From a virus, in the IMG/VR virus record IMGVR_UViG_3300033155_000884, positions 1 to 25,843 of that record: a DNA stretch of 25,843 nucleotides; one strand, written 5' to 3'. The notes under the pieces were generated by a model. It was not told the DNA's origin and did not search any database. It saw nothing but the letters and a program-made list of their open reading frames with translations. A program made the position numbers and the translations under genes. Each line of letters opens with the position of its first letter. The first letter of the stretch is position 1. Below are positions 15,440-23,312 of the stretch, one piece after another.

Positions 15440-15855
15440 GCATCAACCTCGGACAATACCTGCACGCGCGATGGGCTGCCGATACGACGCTCAACGGTTT
15501 GCTTGATTCATCCAAGTTATCAACGGGACTCGCACCTGACTCGGAGTTCCCTTATGCAACGATCACTTGGCCCGGGAATACGGCGGGTGGCTGGACGAAC
15601 GATGGAGCGTCGTTGGACCGCATTGGCGTGCGGATTACGGTATATCATGGGCGGGATAATTACGATGATGGCAAGGCCATTGTCAGTGCGATACGAAACG
15701 CCTACAGCCGGGCGGACTTCGCTGTGGGTGGCGGCGGGCGGTGCATCAATATGCAATATACCGGGGACGAGGAACTCCAAGACGAGGAAGACGACTGGTA
15801 TTTCGTGATTGACTTCGAGGCCCAAGTGCATACCCTGGCAGGATCGGGAGCGTGA
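15436..15855 (+). CDS. Tail terminator/tail completion-like protein
   Basis: The 139-residue protein follows the gp10-like gene, where tail terminators (gpU/gp17-like) are encoded. Order of elements: a helix (LGQYLHARWAADTTLNGLL), FPYATITWPG strand, DRIGVRITVYHGRDNYDDG, a helix KAIVSAIRNAY, and the DWYFVIDFEAQVHT closing strand. That helix, strand, helix, strand layout matches the DUF3168-like tail completion group. The C-terminus is LAGSGA. ATGA overlap with the preceding gene. Confidence 0.72.
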   Translation: MSINLGQYLHARWAADTTLNGLLDSSKLSTGLAPDSEFPYATITWPGNTAGGWTNDGASLDRIGVRITVYHGRDNYDDGKAIVSAIRNAYSRADFAVGGGGRCINMQYTGDEELQDEEDDWYFVIDFEAQVHTLAGSGA

Positions 15856-15858
15856 GCC

Positions 15859-16371
15859 ATGGCATTCAAAAGCGAACTCGTTATACGTGTCGGGTGGGAG
15901 TGGGATGACGGCGCGAATGACAACAGCAAGCTGGTTTACGAGAAACAGTTGCTCGAAGGAGATGAGGACAACCAGGCTAACGCGGTATGGCATTTGGAAG
16001 ACGTGGAAGAAGCCAGCGGGGAAAGCACGGTCTATGATCTGGAGGCCCTGGAACGCACGGTGCTAGGCGAGACCGTCACGCACCAGTTCTTCCTGGTCAA
16101 AGCGATCGTGATCGTCGTGACGTCCACCACGGGCGACACGGATGTCTTGCTTGTCGGCGGGTCTGGCGTGGATGAGTGGTCGGAGCCGTTTGCTGCGGAC
16201 GGCGATAAGGTCAAGGTCACGGCGGATTCGCCATTGGTGCTTGTCAATCGCGTTGACGGGTGGCCGGTCGATTCCTCAAACAAGGATCTCAAGATCGCTG
16301 CATCGGGTGGCGATGTCACGTATTCGATCGCAATTCTCGGGACCATCACTCTCGGCGGTTCCGGAGCATAG
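15859..16371 (+). CDS. Hypothetical tail-region protein
   Basis: The 170-residue protein lies between tail terminator-like and tail tube-like genes. It has strands typical of virion proteins (KSELVIRVGWEWDD, AIVIVVTSTTGDTDVLLVGG, KVKVTADSPLVLVN) and ends GTITLGGSGA. It could be a structural partner of the tube or an Ig-like decoration of the tail. I recognise no family. Start ATG at 15859 follows a GGATCGGGAGCG tract. Confidence 0.6.
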   Translation: MAFKSELVIRVGWEWDDGANDNSKLVYEKQLLEGDEDNQANAVWHLEDVEEASGESTVYDLEALERTVLGETVTHQFFLVKAIVIVVTSTTGDTDVLLVGGSGVDEWSEPFAADGDKVKVTADSPLVLVNRVDGWPVDSSNKDLKIAASGGDVTYSIAILGTITLGGSGA

Positions 16372-16397
16372 TGAACAAACTGAAAGGAGTGTTGCCG

Positions 16398-16814
16398 ATG
16401 TCATCCTACAGCGGAAAAGACGGGACGATTTGGATTACTGGAAACGAGGTGAGCCCCATTGGGAACTGGAAGTATCGGGAGACTTCCAACAACCCGGCGT
16501 GGGCCGATAACACCACGGCGGGCGTCAAGACCCGCGTGGCCGGCGTCAAGGATTCGTCAGGATCGTTCGAGTTCGTTCTGGAATCCACGGAAACGCTGCC
16601 GCTCGATATCGGGGATACGGCAATCCTGATCCTCGATATCGACGGCACCGAGACGAACACGATCACGGTCCCGGTCATCATCGACGAAATCGGCGAGATC
16701 GAGTGTGATATCAATGATGGCGAGAAGATGATGGTACCATACACCTGGTCTGGTACGGGCGCGGCAACCAAGGCCGGCGTGTTGGCCGTGGCGACGGGAG
16801 GTTCCGGATCGTAA
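16398..16814 (+). CDS. Probable major tail tube protein
   Basis: The 138-residue beta-rich protein sits just before the tail chaperone genes, the usual place of the major tail protein. Strand-turn order GKDGTIWITGNEVSPIGNW, FEFVLESTETLPL, GDTAILILDIDG, EIECDINDGEKMMVPYTWSG fits a compact tube fold with the W/Y-rich closing strand. It ends ATGGSGS. The ATG at 16398 has AAAGGAG about 10 bases upstream; the frame stays open to 16260 but that part overlaps the previous gene. The stop TAATG overlaps the next start. High expression is expected from the ribosome binding site. Confidence 0.72.
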   Translation: MSSYSGKDGTIWITGNEVSPIGNWKYRETSNNPAWADNTTAGVKTRVAGVKDSSGSFEFVLESTETLPLDIGDTAILILDIDGTETNTITVPVIIDEIGEIECDINDGEKMMVPYTWSGTGAATKAGVLAVATGGSGS

Positions 16815-17425
16815 TGGCCTACCTCGACGAACTCACCGGCGCACCGGAAACGGCGACGATTGGGGGAGTGAAGTATTCCCTCTCGCCGTTGGCAATCGAT
16901 GATTGGGCGGTGATCCAGAAGCGGATCATCGCCCGGCGGCCCGATCCGATCGAGGCGGCAACCCGGCTTGCGGCCGGGGCACCGGAAGCCGTGGCCCGCG
17001 AGATTCTCATGAAGGCCTACGGTGATGCCCAGAGATCCGATATCGTGACCACCGAGGAGTTGGACGCCTGGCGGTTTTCGTATGAGGGCGCCCAGTGCCA
17101 GTTCTTCCTGGCAATCCGTAAGAACCATCCGGAGATCACCGAGGACCGCGCGGCTGCGCTGCTGGAAATGTACGGCCGCGAATACCTAGCCGAAGTGACA
17201 GCGCAGTTGCAAGAGCGGTTCCCGGAGGCGACCGAAGAGACCGTAGCGGCAATGATCGCCGGACAGGAACGGTCGATGCTCCATTCAGTCGTGAGCTCGA
17301 TATCGGGACTCCCCCGGGGAAACCCTCAGAGCCCGCCGGAGACGGCGGGCCAATCAATTGGGACGGCTTCTTCTTCACCCTCCGGCAACGATACCGATGG
17401 ACACACGAGCAAATCGGAAAGCTGA
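16814..17425 (+). CDS. Tail assembly chaperone G (zero-frame product)
   Basis: The 203-residue protein is the short member of the tail assembly chaperone pair, placed between tube and tape-measure genes. It is largely helical (AIDDWAVIQKRIIARR, EAVAREILMKAYGDA) and acidic, with a Ser/Asp-rich C-terminal tail after about residue 170, where the zero frame leaves the -1 frame. Chaperones of this type coat the tape measure and recruit tube subunits, but are absent from the virion. The overlap with the tube gene (TAATG) couples the two. The tail after the slip site (SPSGNDTDGHTSKSES) looks unconstrained, as expected when it only overlaps the functional -1 frame. Confidence 0.85.
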   Translation: MAYLDELTGAPETATIGGVKYSLSPLAIDDWAVIQKRIIARRPDPIEAATRLAAGAPEAVAREILMKAYGDAQRSDIVTTEELDAWRFSYEGAQCQFFLAIRKNHPEITEDRAAALLEMYGREYLAEVTAQLQERFPEATEETVAAMIAGQERSMLHSVVSSISGLPRGNPQSPPETAGQSIGTASSSPSGNDTDGHTSKSES

Positions 17426-17583
17426 CAATCGCCCAGGCGCTGGACGCTCTGAAGCAGAAACCCACGCGCACCGGCCGCGTCTCATTGTCTACCGTGGGAG
17501 CGGCTGCGGTCTATCGTCAACGCCTGCACGACGAGCGTTCCGCTTGGGTTGAAGGAATGATCCGTGGCACTCAATCAATTTGA
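16814..17583 (+). CDS. Tail assembly chaperone GT (-1 frameshift product)
   Basis: A -1 shift at the slippery heptamer (17317-17323) would fuse the first 170 residues of G to 86 residues read in the other frame (codons from 17323 to the TGA at 17581-17583), giving about 256 residues. The extension is clearly coding: INWDGFFFTLRQRYRWTHEQ then IGKLTIAQALDALKQ, the R-x-x-x-S/T-x-E-Q-I-x-x-L-T pattern of gpT-like extensions, with a helical end (YRQRLHDERSAWVEGMI). No independent start codon with a ribosome binding site opens this part. Its stop lies 20 bases inside the tape measure gene. GT is the less abundant product, needed for tape measure/tube recruitment. Confidence 0.85.
17317..17350 (+). 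promoter_or_regulatory. -1 programmed ribosomal frameshift signal (slippery site and stem-loop)
   Basis: The heptamer GGGAAAC at 17317-17323 is in the right phase: zero-frame codons GGA and AAC slip back to GGG and AAA. After a 7-base spacer (17324-17330) comes a perfect stem, GCCCGCCG (17331-17338) with CGGCGGGC (17343-17350), closed by a GAGA loop. Lambda G/GT uses the closely related GGGAAAG. Heptamer, phase, spacing, structure and the coding character of the -1 frame all agree. Confidence 0.92.
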
Positions 17584-19510
17584 ACTCGCCGAGGCGTACG
17601 CCAAGCTAACCGTCCGCGACGGTGAGTTCAATCGTGCGATTGGCCGCACGGAAATGTCCCTGAAGCGATTGCAGGGCACGCTGGACGCCGCGGCCCGCAA
17701 GGCTCAGATGTTTCTGTTGGCCGGCGCGGCAGCGATCGCCGGCGTGATGAAGGTCACTTCCGACGCAGAAGAAACGATGAGCAAGTTCCGTATAGTCTTC
17801 AAAGGGCAGGCGGATGAGGCACTGGAATGGGCGAAGAAACTCGGCGAGAATGTCAAGCGGAGCCATTTCGATATCATCGGATTTATGGCCCGCTTTCAGG
17901 ACACCTTCGTCCCGATGGGTATTGCTCGCGAAGAAGCTACGAAGCTGTCGAAGACAATGACCAAGTTGACTATCGATCTAGCTAGCTTCAACAACGAGAA
18001 CGAAGCGGAGACGGCAAGCCTACTAACCGCGGCTTTGACTGGCACCCACGATGCCGTACGACGGTACGGTATTGTGCTTTCGGCATCTACTCTGAATCAA
18101 GAGTTGATGAATATGGGCATCGCGAAGGGTATTCGTGGTGCGACCGAATTACAGAAGACACAGGCACGGCTCAACCTTATGCTGAGCATGACGGCCGATG
18201 CCCAGGGGGACGCGGCCCGGACGTCGGATAGCTTGGCGAATCAATGGAAGGATATGATATCAGACGTCAAGAAACTAGCGATTCAGTTTGGCCAGCAGAT
18301 GCTTCCCGCAATTATTGCGATCATCGAAGATGTAAAGAAGCTCATTGATTGGCTAAGTAGTCTATCCGATGAGACGAAAAAACTTATCGGGGAGTGGGGC
18401 CTGTGGGCCGTCAAGGCCGCGCTGGTTGTCACTGTGTTAGCCAAAGTAACGAGTGGGGTAATCAGCCTGACGGCGATGATAAAGAAACTGGCGGTCGCAA
18501 CCGGAATGCTCAATGCGGCATCGATGCTCGGCGGAGGTCTTGCCGGTATTGTTGGCGGCGGCGGGGCGAAAGTCTTTCGCGGTCGGGCGGCTGGCGCTGC
18601 GATGGCGGGGGCCCCGCTGGTTGCTTCCAGGATCGGCGGCTTGGCTAGTCGCGGCGGGGGCCTGGCCAAGATGTTTGGCTTTACGGGGCTTGCTGCGGGC
18701 AGCGGGGGCTTGCTCGGGATGCTTGGCCTTGGGGGTCTTGCGGGCGCGATAGGCGCGGGGATCATCGGCGAAGGGATTATGCACCCACTCCGGGGCCAGA
18801 AGGCCCGTAAAGACAAGGCGCTTGACGAAGAAATTATGAAGAAGAACGAAGAGACGATGCGCCACGCCAAGCGGGTGTGGATTGATATCAATGATAACCA
18901 CCAGAGGAACCTGGATATCTTCGCCCGTGCCGGCGAGCGGGGCCGCAAGGCAGCAGAAGCCGGGTCCAAGAGTTCTGCGGCCCATCAGCTTGGGCTCCTT
19001 CAGGAGTGGAAGAAGAGTCAAGCGGCGGCGTTGGAGAATGCCCAGGCTTTCGAGACGGCTGCGAAGGAAGCCGGGCATTTGGGCGAGAAGGGTTCGCCGG
19101 CAGTCAAGGCGTTCACCGAACAGGTGGAGGCGATTGACAAGGCGATCGCGAAGCTAACGGCGAGCATCGCGGAGGCCGCGGTAGAGGAGGCGGCCTTGGC
19201 AGCGAAGAAGGCCGAACAGATCGCACAACTCAACGATATGCGGCGGGAGACTACGCGGACCCAGGCTAGCGTGGCGGGGCGGTTCCATGAGCGCGAGCGG
19301 AAGTTGATGGACGCTATCCGAAATCCCGGGCGCGGCGTCACCTTCCGCGATACGGGCTTTGCGTTCGGGGCCTCGTTCCAGCAGGCCGTAGGCTCGCAAA
19401 TCACCGGAGCGATGGAGCAACAGTTGGAGGTGCAGCGTAGCTCGCTGGAAGAACTGAAGGGCATTCACCAGGAACTCGCGGAAGTCCATGAATTGAACTG
19501 GGGGGCCTGA
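17564..19510 (+). CDS. Tail tape measure protein
   Basis: The 648-residue protein is the longest in the window and follows the chaperone pair. N-terminal helical region, then the phage-tail minor domain signs FGFMARFQDTFVPMG-like segment at about residue 105 and LTIDLASFNNENEAETASLL near 140, continuing GTHDAVRRYGIVLS. The middle (about 280-410) is hydrophobic Gly/Ala-rich (AAGSGGLLGMLGLGGLAGAI), a likely membrane-inserting part used in DNA delivery. The C-terminus is coiled-coil (QQLEVQRSSLEELKGIHQEL). The start is GTG 17564 with GAAGGA 7 bases upstream, overlapping GT by 20 bases. Length predicts a tail of about 100 nm by the usual 1.5 angstrom per residue rule. Confidence 0.92.
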   Translation: MALNQFELAEAYAKLTVRDGEFNRAIGRTEMSLKRLQGTLDAAARKAQMFLLAGAAAIAGVMKVTSDAEETMSKFRIVFKGQADEALEWAKKLGENVKRSHFDIIGFMARFQDTFVPMGIAREEATKLSKTMTKLTIDLASFNNENEAETASLLTAALTGTHDAVRRYGIVLSASTLNQELMNMGIAKGIRGATELQKTQARLNLMLSMTADAQGDAARTSDSLANQWKDMISDVKKLAIQFGQQMLPAIIAIIEDVKKLIDWLSSLSDETKKLIGEWGLWAVKAALVVTVLAKVTSGVISLTAMIKKLAVATGMLNAASMLGGGLAGIVGGGGAKVFRGRAAGAAMAGAPLVASRIGGLASRGGGLAKMFGFTGLAAGSGGLLGMLGLGGLAGAIGAGIIGEGIMHPLRGQKARKDKALDEEIMKKNEETMRHAKRVWIDINDNHQRNLDIFARAGERGRKAAEAGSKSSAAHQLGLLQEWKKSQAAALENAQAFETAAKEAGHLGEKGSPAVKAFTEQVEAIDKAIAKLTASIAEAAVEEAALAAKKAEQIAQLNDMRRETTRTQASVAGRFHERERKLMDAIRNPGRGVTFRDTGFAFGASFQQAVGSQITGAMEQQLEVQRSSLEELKGIHQELAEVHELNWGA

Positions 19511-19514
19511 CCCA

Positions 19515-20387
19515 ATGACCGTATACCGCGAAATGGCCGGCTCGCCGATCGAGACCTTTACCCGTGCTCGTGGCTTCACTGCCCAGCGGACGTTTCTCAC
19601 CGCATGGGCAACGAGGGCGACGGCCATCAAGGAAATCCTCGGCGACGGCTACGCTTACGGGTCAACGAAGCCTTGGACCTATCCTGATATGCCCGGCATC
19701 ATCACGGCCCAAGTGAAGGTAACGCCGTTCACCGATGACATCGAGGCGACGGTTCTCAATGACCTGAGTGTGGACATCAACTCGTATACGAACTATGCGA
19801 AGATCGTCGTGGATTACGAACCGGCTGAGGTCGAGAACGCCCAGCCGATGGAAGATCCAAAGGACGCAATCGAGGTCGAGGAAGGATACCTCACATACGA
19901 GATGACTTTCGCCGGCGCGAATCGGATGATTCCCGGGAATGCGATCCGCTGGTCATCTGACAGCACGCCGCCGACCGATGGGGAATGGACGAAGTTTCAT
20001 CGGCTTTCCGATATCGTTCACCACTGGACATGGCACCGGGTGCCCGAGCCGCCGCTGAAGGCAATACGGGCGTTGACGAACTTCGTCAACGCCGGCGACT
20101 TCATGGGCGCGGCCGATGGGACACTGCTCTTCGAGGGCGCGCGCATCCGTAAAGAATATCTACTCTCTGAGATTTTCGGCCGCCCGAAGCAGATGTTCCA
20201 GGTCGACTACACATTCCGCGAGCGACGGATCTTCACCGGCCTCGGGCAGTTCGCCGGCGGCTGGCAGTACGAGTACCGGAGCGACCCGGGGGAGGAGGGC
20301 TGGAGCCCTGTCGTTGACGCCAATGGCAGCCCGCTGTATGCTACCGGAGACTTCAGCAGTCTTTTCCTCCACCATCCGCAGCCCTAG
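19515..20387 (+). CDS. Tail tip/distal tail protein, unassigned
   Basis: The 290-residue protein immediately follows the tape measure gene, in the position of a distal tail or tail-hub component. It has mixed sequence: MPGIITAQVKVTPFTDDIEA, a strand-rich centre (YAKIVVDYEP), EWTKFHRLSDIVHHWTWHRV and a C-terminal FQVDYTFRERRIFTGLG followed by GGWQYEYRSDPGEEGW. I cannot match it to Dit or Tal families. Tail function is inferred from location between the tape measure and the collar-type fiber. ATG at 19515 lies 4 bases after the preceding stop, near a GGGGG tract. Confidence 0.68.
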   Translation: MTVYREMAGSPIETFTRARGFTAQRTFLTAWATRATAIKEILGDGYAYGSTKPWTYPDMPGIITAQVKVTPFTDDIEATVLNDLSVDINSYTNYAKIVVDYEPAEVENAQPMEDPKDAIEVEEGYLTYEMTFAGANRMIPGNAIRWSSDSTPPTDGEWTKFHRLSDIVHHWTWHRVPEPPLKAIRALTNFVNAGDFMGAADGTLLFEGARIRKEYLLSEIFGRPKQMFQVDYTFRERRIFTGLGQFAGGWQYEYRSDPGEEGWSPVVDANGSPLYATGDFSSLFLHHPQP

Positions 20388-20399
20388 GCGCAAGGCGAA

Positions 20400-21671
20400 A
20401 TGATGGCCAAGATACCGGACGTGCAGCCGGGCGATCCTCTTAGTGCAGAACGCCAGAACGAGTTGATTGCGATCATCAACGCGCTGCAACACTCCGAGAT
20501 CCAGGGCGGCCTTGGCGAGCGCGGCGGGGCCGGGCAACAGGTTCTCATCCCGCCGCGAACTCGGTTGGTGATGTTTGAAACCGGCGGGCCGCTCATTTAC
20601 CCGGAGACGGCAACGCTTGCCCCGTACGCCACGTGCCACCGGATTATCTGGAAAGATCAGGCAGACGAGTATGGGGACGAGCACCCTAATGACGTGAGGG
20701 TCTACTTCCCGCATGCCGTGGGGGCGGGCGCCGGCGCCGGCTTCGAGGGTCTGCCAATTGTCCCGCGCCGTGTCTGGGCTACGTGGAATCGCCAGTCGGC
20801 CCGCTGGGAGGCGATCGTCCAGACCCAGACCGTATGGCGTGGGACGCTGGACGGCACGCTGAGCCAGGGTAGCTCGGCCACCGTCAACATCTGGCTCTAT
20901 GCCGGCAGTGATCTGGATACGAACATCGACGTCACGGCCTACGATTGGCTGCTCGGGGCAAACCAGTCGATAGCCAGCGGGGCGAAGGTGGTCATCCTGT
21001 GGTCCGAAGACGATGGCCGGTTCTATGTGATCGCCGCGGAGGGGGCCGGCGGTGGGCTGAAGCTCTGGGCAAAGGCCCAGGACATCTGGCAAGAGAATAG
21101 CGGCGATCCGCGGGTATCGTGTAAGGTCTGCCAACGGGACGGCAGTGGCGAGACCGGGGATGCCTTCTGGATTTACCTCCCTCGGCGCCGCGGTGTATCA
21201 ACGGACTTCGACCCGGACATCTACAGCGGCGACGTAATCCCCTGGGAGATTGACGCCGAGGGGACGGCGTTCTGCACCGGGGAATACCTGCACTCCAAGA
21301 TCGGCGATCTACGCTGGCAGAAAGCGGCACTGCGAATCCCGACCGGCTGGCAAGAATGCGATAGCACAAACAGTTCATGGGACGCGACCGGCCGGGTGCT
21401 GATGGGCCGGGATGCCGATGGTGCTGATGACGAGAACGTGGCCGGCAAAACCGGGGGAGAGAGCGTACACGGTGACGGGACGAACGATCACACCGACCAT
21501 CCGATTACAATTAGCAAGCAGTCCTGGGGCGATTCATCCCCCGATTCATCCGAGCAAGTGGTTGACGATATCGACGAAAAGGTAGGCGGCGGCGAGCACC
21601 TGTTGACCCATTCCGAAACTGACAACCGCATGCCATACAAGGTGGCGATTCTGATTGAGCGATTCGTGTAA
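20400..21671 (+). CDS. Tail fiber protein with collar-like C-terminal domain
   Basis: The 423-residue protein has a virion-anchoring N-terminus (VQPGDPLSAERQNELIAIIN, a segment common at the start of phage tail fibers), a long Gly-rich beta middle, and a C-terminal tail-collar-like part from about residue 320: IPTGWQECDSTNSSWDATGR, VLMGRDADGADDENVAGK, HGDGTNDHTDH, and the closing RMPYKVAILIERFV. The P-x-G-W-x-x-C/L-D with G-R-x-x-x-G and a final P-Y-x-x-x-x-x-I-E-R are the usual collar signs. It probably recognises host surface glycans or proteins. Two adjacent ATG codons open it (20400, 20403). It ends 12 bases before the first glycosyltransferase. Confidence 0.8.
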   Translation: MMAKIPDVQPGDPLSAERQNELIAIINALQHSEIQGGLGERGGAGQQVLIPPRTRLVMFETGGPLIYPETATLAPYATCHRIIWKDQADEYGDEHPNDVRVYFPHAVGAGAGAGFEGLPIVPRRVWATWNRQSARWEAIVQTQTVWRGTLDGTLSQGSSATVNIWLYAGSDLDTNIDVTAYDWLLGANQSIASGAKVVILWSEDDGRFYVIAAEGAGGGLKLWAKAQDIWQENSGDPRVSCKVCQRDGSGETGDAFWIYLPRRRGVSTDFDPDIYSGDVIPWEIDAEGTAFCTGEYLHSKIGDLRWQKAALRIPTGWQECDSTNSSWDATGRVLMGRDADGADDENVAGKTGGESVHGDGTNDHTDHPITISKQSWGDSSPDSSEQVVDDIDEKVGGGEHLLTHSETDNRMPYKVAILIERFV

Positions 21672-21683
21672 AGGCGCAAGCAA

Positions 21684-22715
21684 GTGAAAATCTATTGCAT
21701 CGGAGGCCCCGCCGACATAGGCGGAGCCAATACGGAGCTATGGCACACGGTCAAGCTGTGGCGATCGTTCGGCGTTGACGTCACGATCTTGCCGCAGCAT
21801 GGCGCGGAGGTGACTATTGCATGGAGAAAACGGCTTGACGGTATCGGATGCCAGCTTCGGGCAGAACTACCGAAGGGCGGTGTCTGTGTTGGCTTCTGTA
21901 ATTCGCACTATCGCGCGATTGCGAAGGCGCTTCGGGCTCAGGGCAACCGGCTCGTGTACGTGCCCTGTATGTGCTACCAATTCCCGGACGAAGCCAAGCG
22001 GGAGTTGTTCGATCACTACATTTTCCAGACGCACTATCAGGCATCGCGGATACTGCCGGCGCTAGAACACAGAGGGCTCCCGCAGTCGCACTCTTCGATC
22101 ATCCGGGGTGCGTTCGATGTCACTGAGTTCGACCCGTCCAGCCGCTTGCGCCGCCGACGTCAGGGGGAGCCGTTCGTTATCGGGCGGCTCTCCCGGTCGG
22201 TTGCGCCAGTGGCCCTTGGCCGTGGCGGTACAGTGCCCGACGTCGAGAAATACCCACGCGGTCTCTGGCAGCAGTACGAGGCGATCGACTACCGACCGCT
22301 TCGCGCGCGGGTGATGGGCTGGAGCGGTATCATCCAGGGCCGTTGCGGCAAGCCGCCGGCGTGGGCCGAGGTCTTCCGCGATGGGGCGATGCCGGCGAAA
22401 GAATTTCTCCAGTCGATCCACGTTCTGATTCCCGGCATCGGCTGCTGCGAGGAGAACTGGTCTCGCGTTGGATTGGAGGCTATGGCCTGCGGCGTGCCGG
22501 TCGTGGCGGAGGATAAGGGCGGCTGGCGAGAAATGACCGGCGTCGTTCGGGCGCTTACGCCGGGCTCACAGGCCCTATTCCCATCGGCCTGGGCTCGTGA
22601 CCCGGAAACGTACGAGGCCAACCGGCAGCGGGTACGCGCGGCGGTCGAGGAACTCTGCAGGCCAGAACCAATTTGGCAGGCGTGGCTGTCAATATTCGAG
22701 AGGCTGGAAGCATAA
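21684..22715 (+). CDS. Glycosyltransferase, GT-B fold (GT4-like)
   Basis: The 343-residue protein begins MKIYCIGGPADIGGANTEL, a GT-B Rossmann strand and glycine loop, and has at residues 256-275 EENWSRVGLEAMACGVPVVA. Glu257 and Glu265 make the E-x7-E motif of retaining GT-B enzymes that binds the sugar nucleotide, followed by DKGGWREM. It should transfer an activated sugar; donor and acceptor are unknown. Start GTG 21684 is 12 bases after the tail-fiber stop, with GGCGCAAG upstream. It is the first of a run of alternating glycosyltransferase and methyltransferase genes, so a common glycan pathway is likely. Confidence 0.85.
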   Translation: MKIYCIGGPADIGGANTELWHTVKLWRSFGVDVTILPQHGAEVTIAWRKRLDGIGCQLRAELPKGGVCVGFCNSHYRAIAKALRAQGNRLVYVPCMCYQFPDEAKRELFDHYIFQTHYQASRILPALEHRGLPQSHSSIIRGAFDVTEFDPSSRLRRRRQGEPFVIGRLSRSVAPVALGRGGTVPDVEKYPRGLWQQYEAIDYRPLRARVMGWSGIIQGRCGKPPAWAEVFRDGAMPAKEFLQSIHVLIPGIGCCEENWSRVGLEAMACGVPVVAEDKGGWREMTGVVRALTPGSQALFPSAWARDPETYEANRQRVRAAVEELCRPEPIWQAWLSIFERLEA

Positions 22716-22724
22716 GGAAACGTA

Positions 22725-23312
22725 ATGTCTACCGATATCGAAATTACCGCGAGGTTTATCCGGGAGTGCGGCGAGGTTCGCAGCAACCTCAAGGAGAAGC
22801 GGCACTTCCAGCAAGTGGCCACCGAGATCGGAAGTATTCTCGCGTGGCTCCACCCGCACCGGAAGGGCTTTGTATCTTACCTTGAGATAGGCGCGGGGGC
22901 TGGGTTGCTTGCCGCAACAGTCACGCGATTACTCGGCATCCCAAACGCCTACCTAATCGATAACAACAAGTACGACTGGGCACACGATCAGCGGGCCTTA
23001 AATATACCCGATGCAATTCAGTGGGAAGGCGACTCCACCAGCAAGGAGTGCGCAGCGGCGGTTGCTGGTTGGGATGCGCTGATGGATGTCGTCTTGATTG
23101 ACGGCGGGCACTCTCGCGAGCAGGTCACATCTGATACCCTGTTAGCCCTGTCAATTGCCTCCCCGGGCTGTTGGTTTATTTACCACGACTTTGAGTCTCG
23201 GAAAGGCGTGCAGCAATGCCTTCGGGACGTGGACGCCGGGAAGATTCCGGGGCTCGTGCGTATCGTTCAGTTCGGCAATACAATCCTTTATCGAGAAACG
23301 AGACAAACATGA
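22725..23312 (+). CDS. Class I SAM-dependent methyltransferase (Methyltransf_24-like), first copy
   Basis: The 195-residue protein has motif I YLEIGAGAG at residues 52-60, an acidic residue at the end of strand 2 (AYLIDNN), and the DVVLIDGGHS segment at 121-130 with a following YHDF. This V-x-I-D-G-x-H layout is typical of the Methyltransf_24 group, whose members often methylate sugars or small molecules. It lies 9 bases after a glycosyltransferase gene, behind AAGGAAACGTA, and its stop overlaps the start of the next glycosyltransferase (ATGA). It probably O-methylates a sugar laid down by the neighbours; this is inference. Confidence 0.82.
   Translation: MSTDIEITARFIRECGEVRSNLKEKRHFQQVATEIGSILAWLHPHRKGFVSYLEIGAGAGLLAATVTRLLGIPNAYLIDNNKYDWAHDQRALNIPDAIQWEGDSTSKECAAAVAGWDALMDVVLIDGGHSREQVTSDTLLALSIASPGCWFIYHDFESRKGVQQCLRDVDAGKIPGLVRIVQFGNTILYRETRQT

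Noticed and set aside
17358-17552. Separate 64-codon gene overlapping the chaperone region
   Set aside because: It is in a third frame, with Arg/Pro/Ser-rich shadow composition; the coding frame here is the -1 extension of G.
20160-21134. 324-codon open frame on the minus strand
   Set aside because: Antisense to the fiber and tail protein genes; composition is that of a shadow frame and it has no ribosome binding site or family signature.
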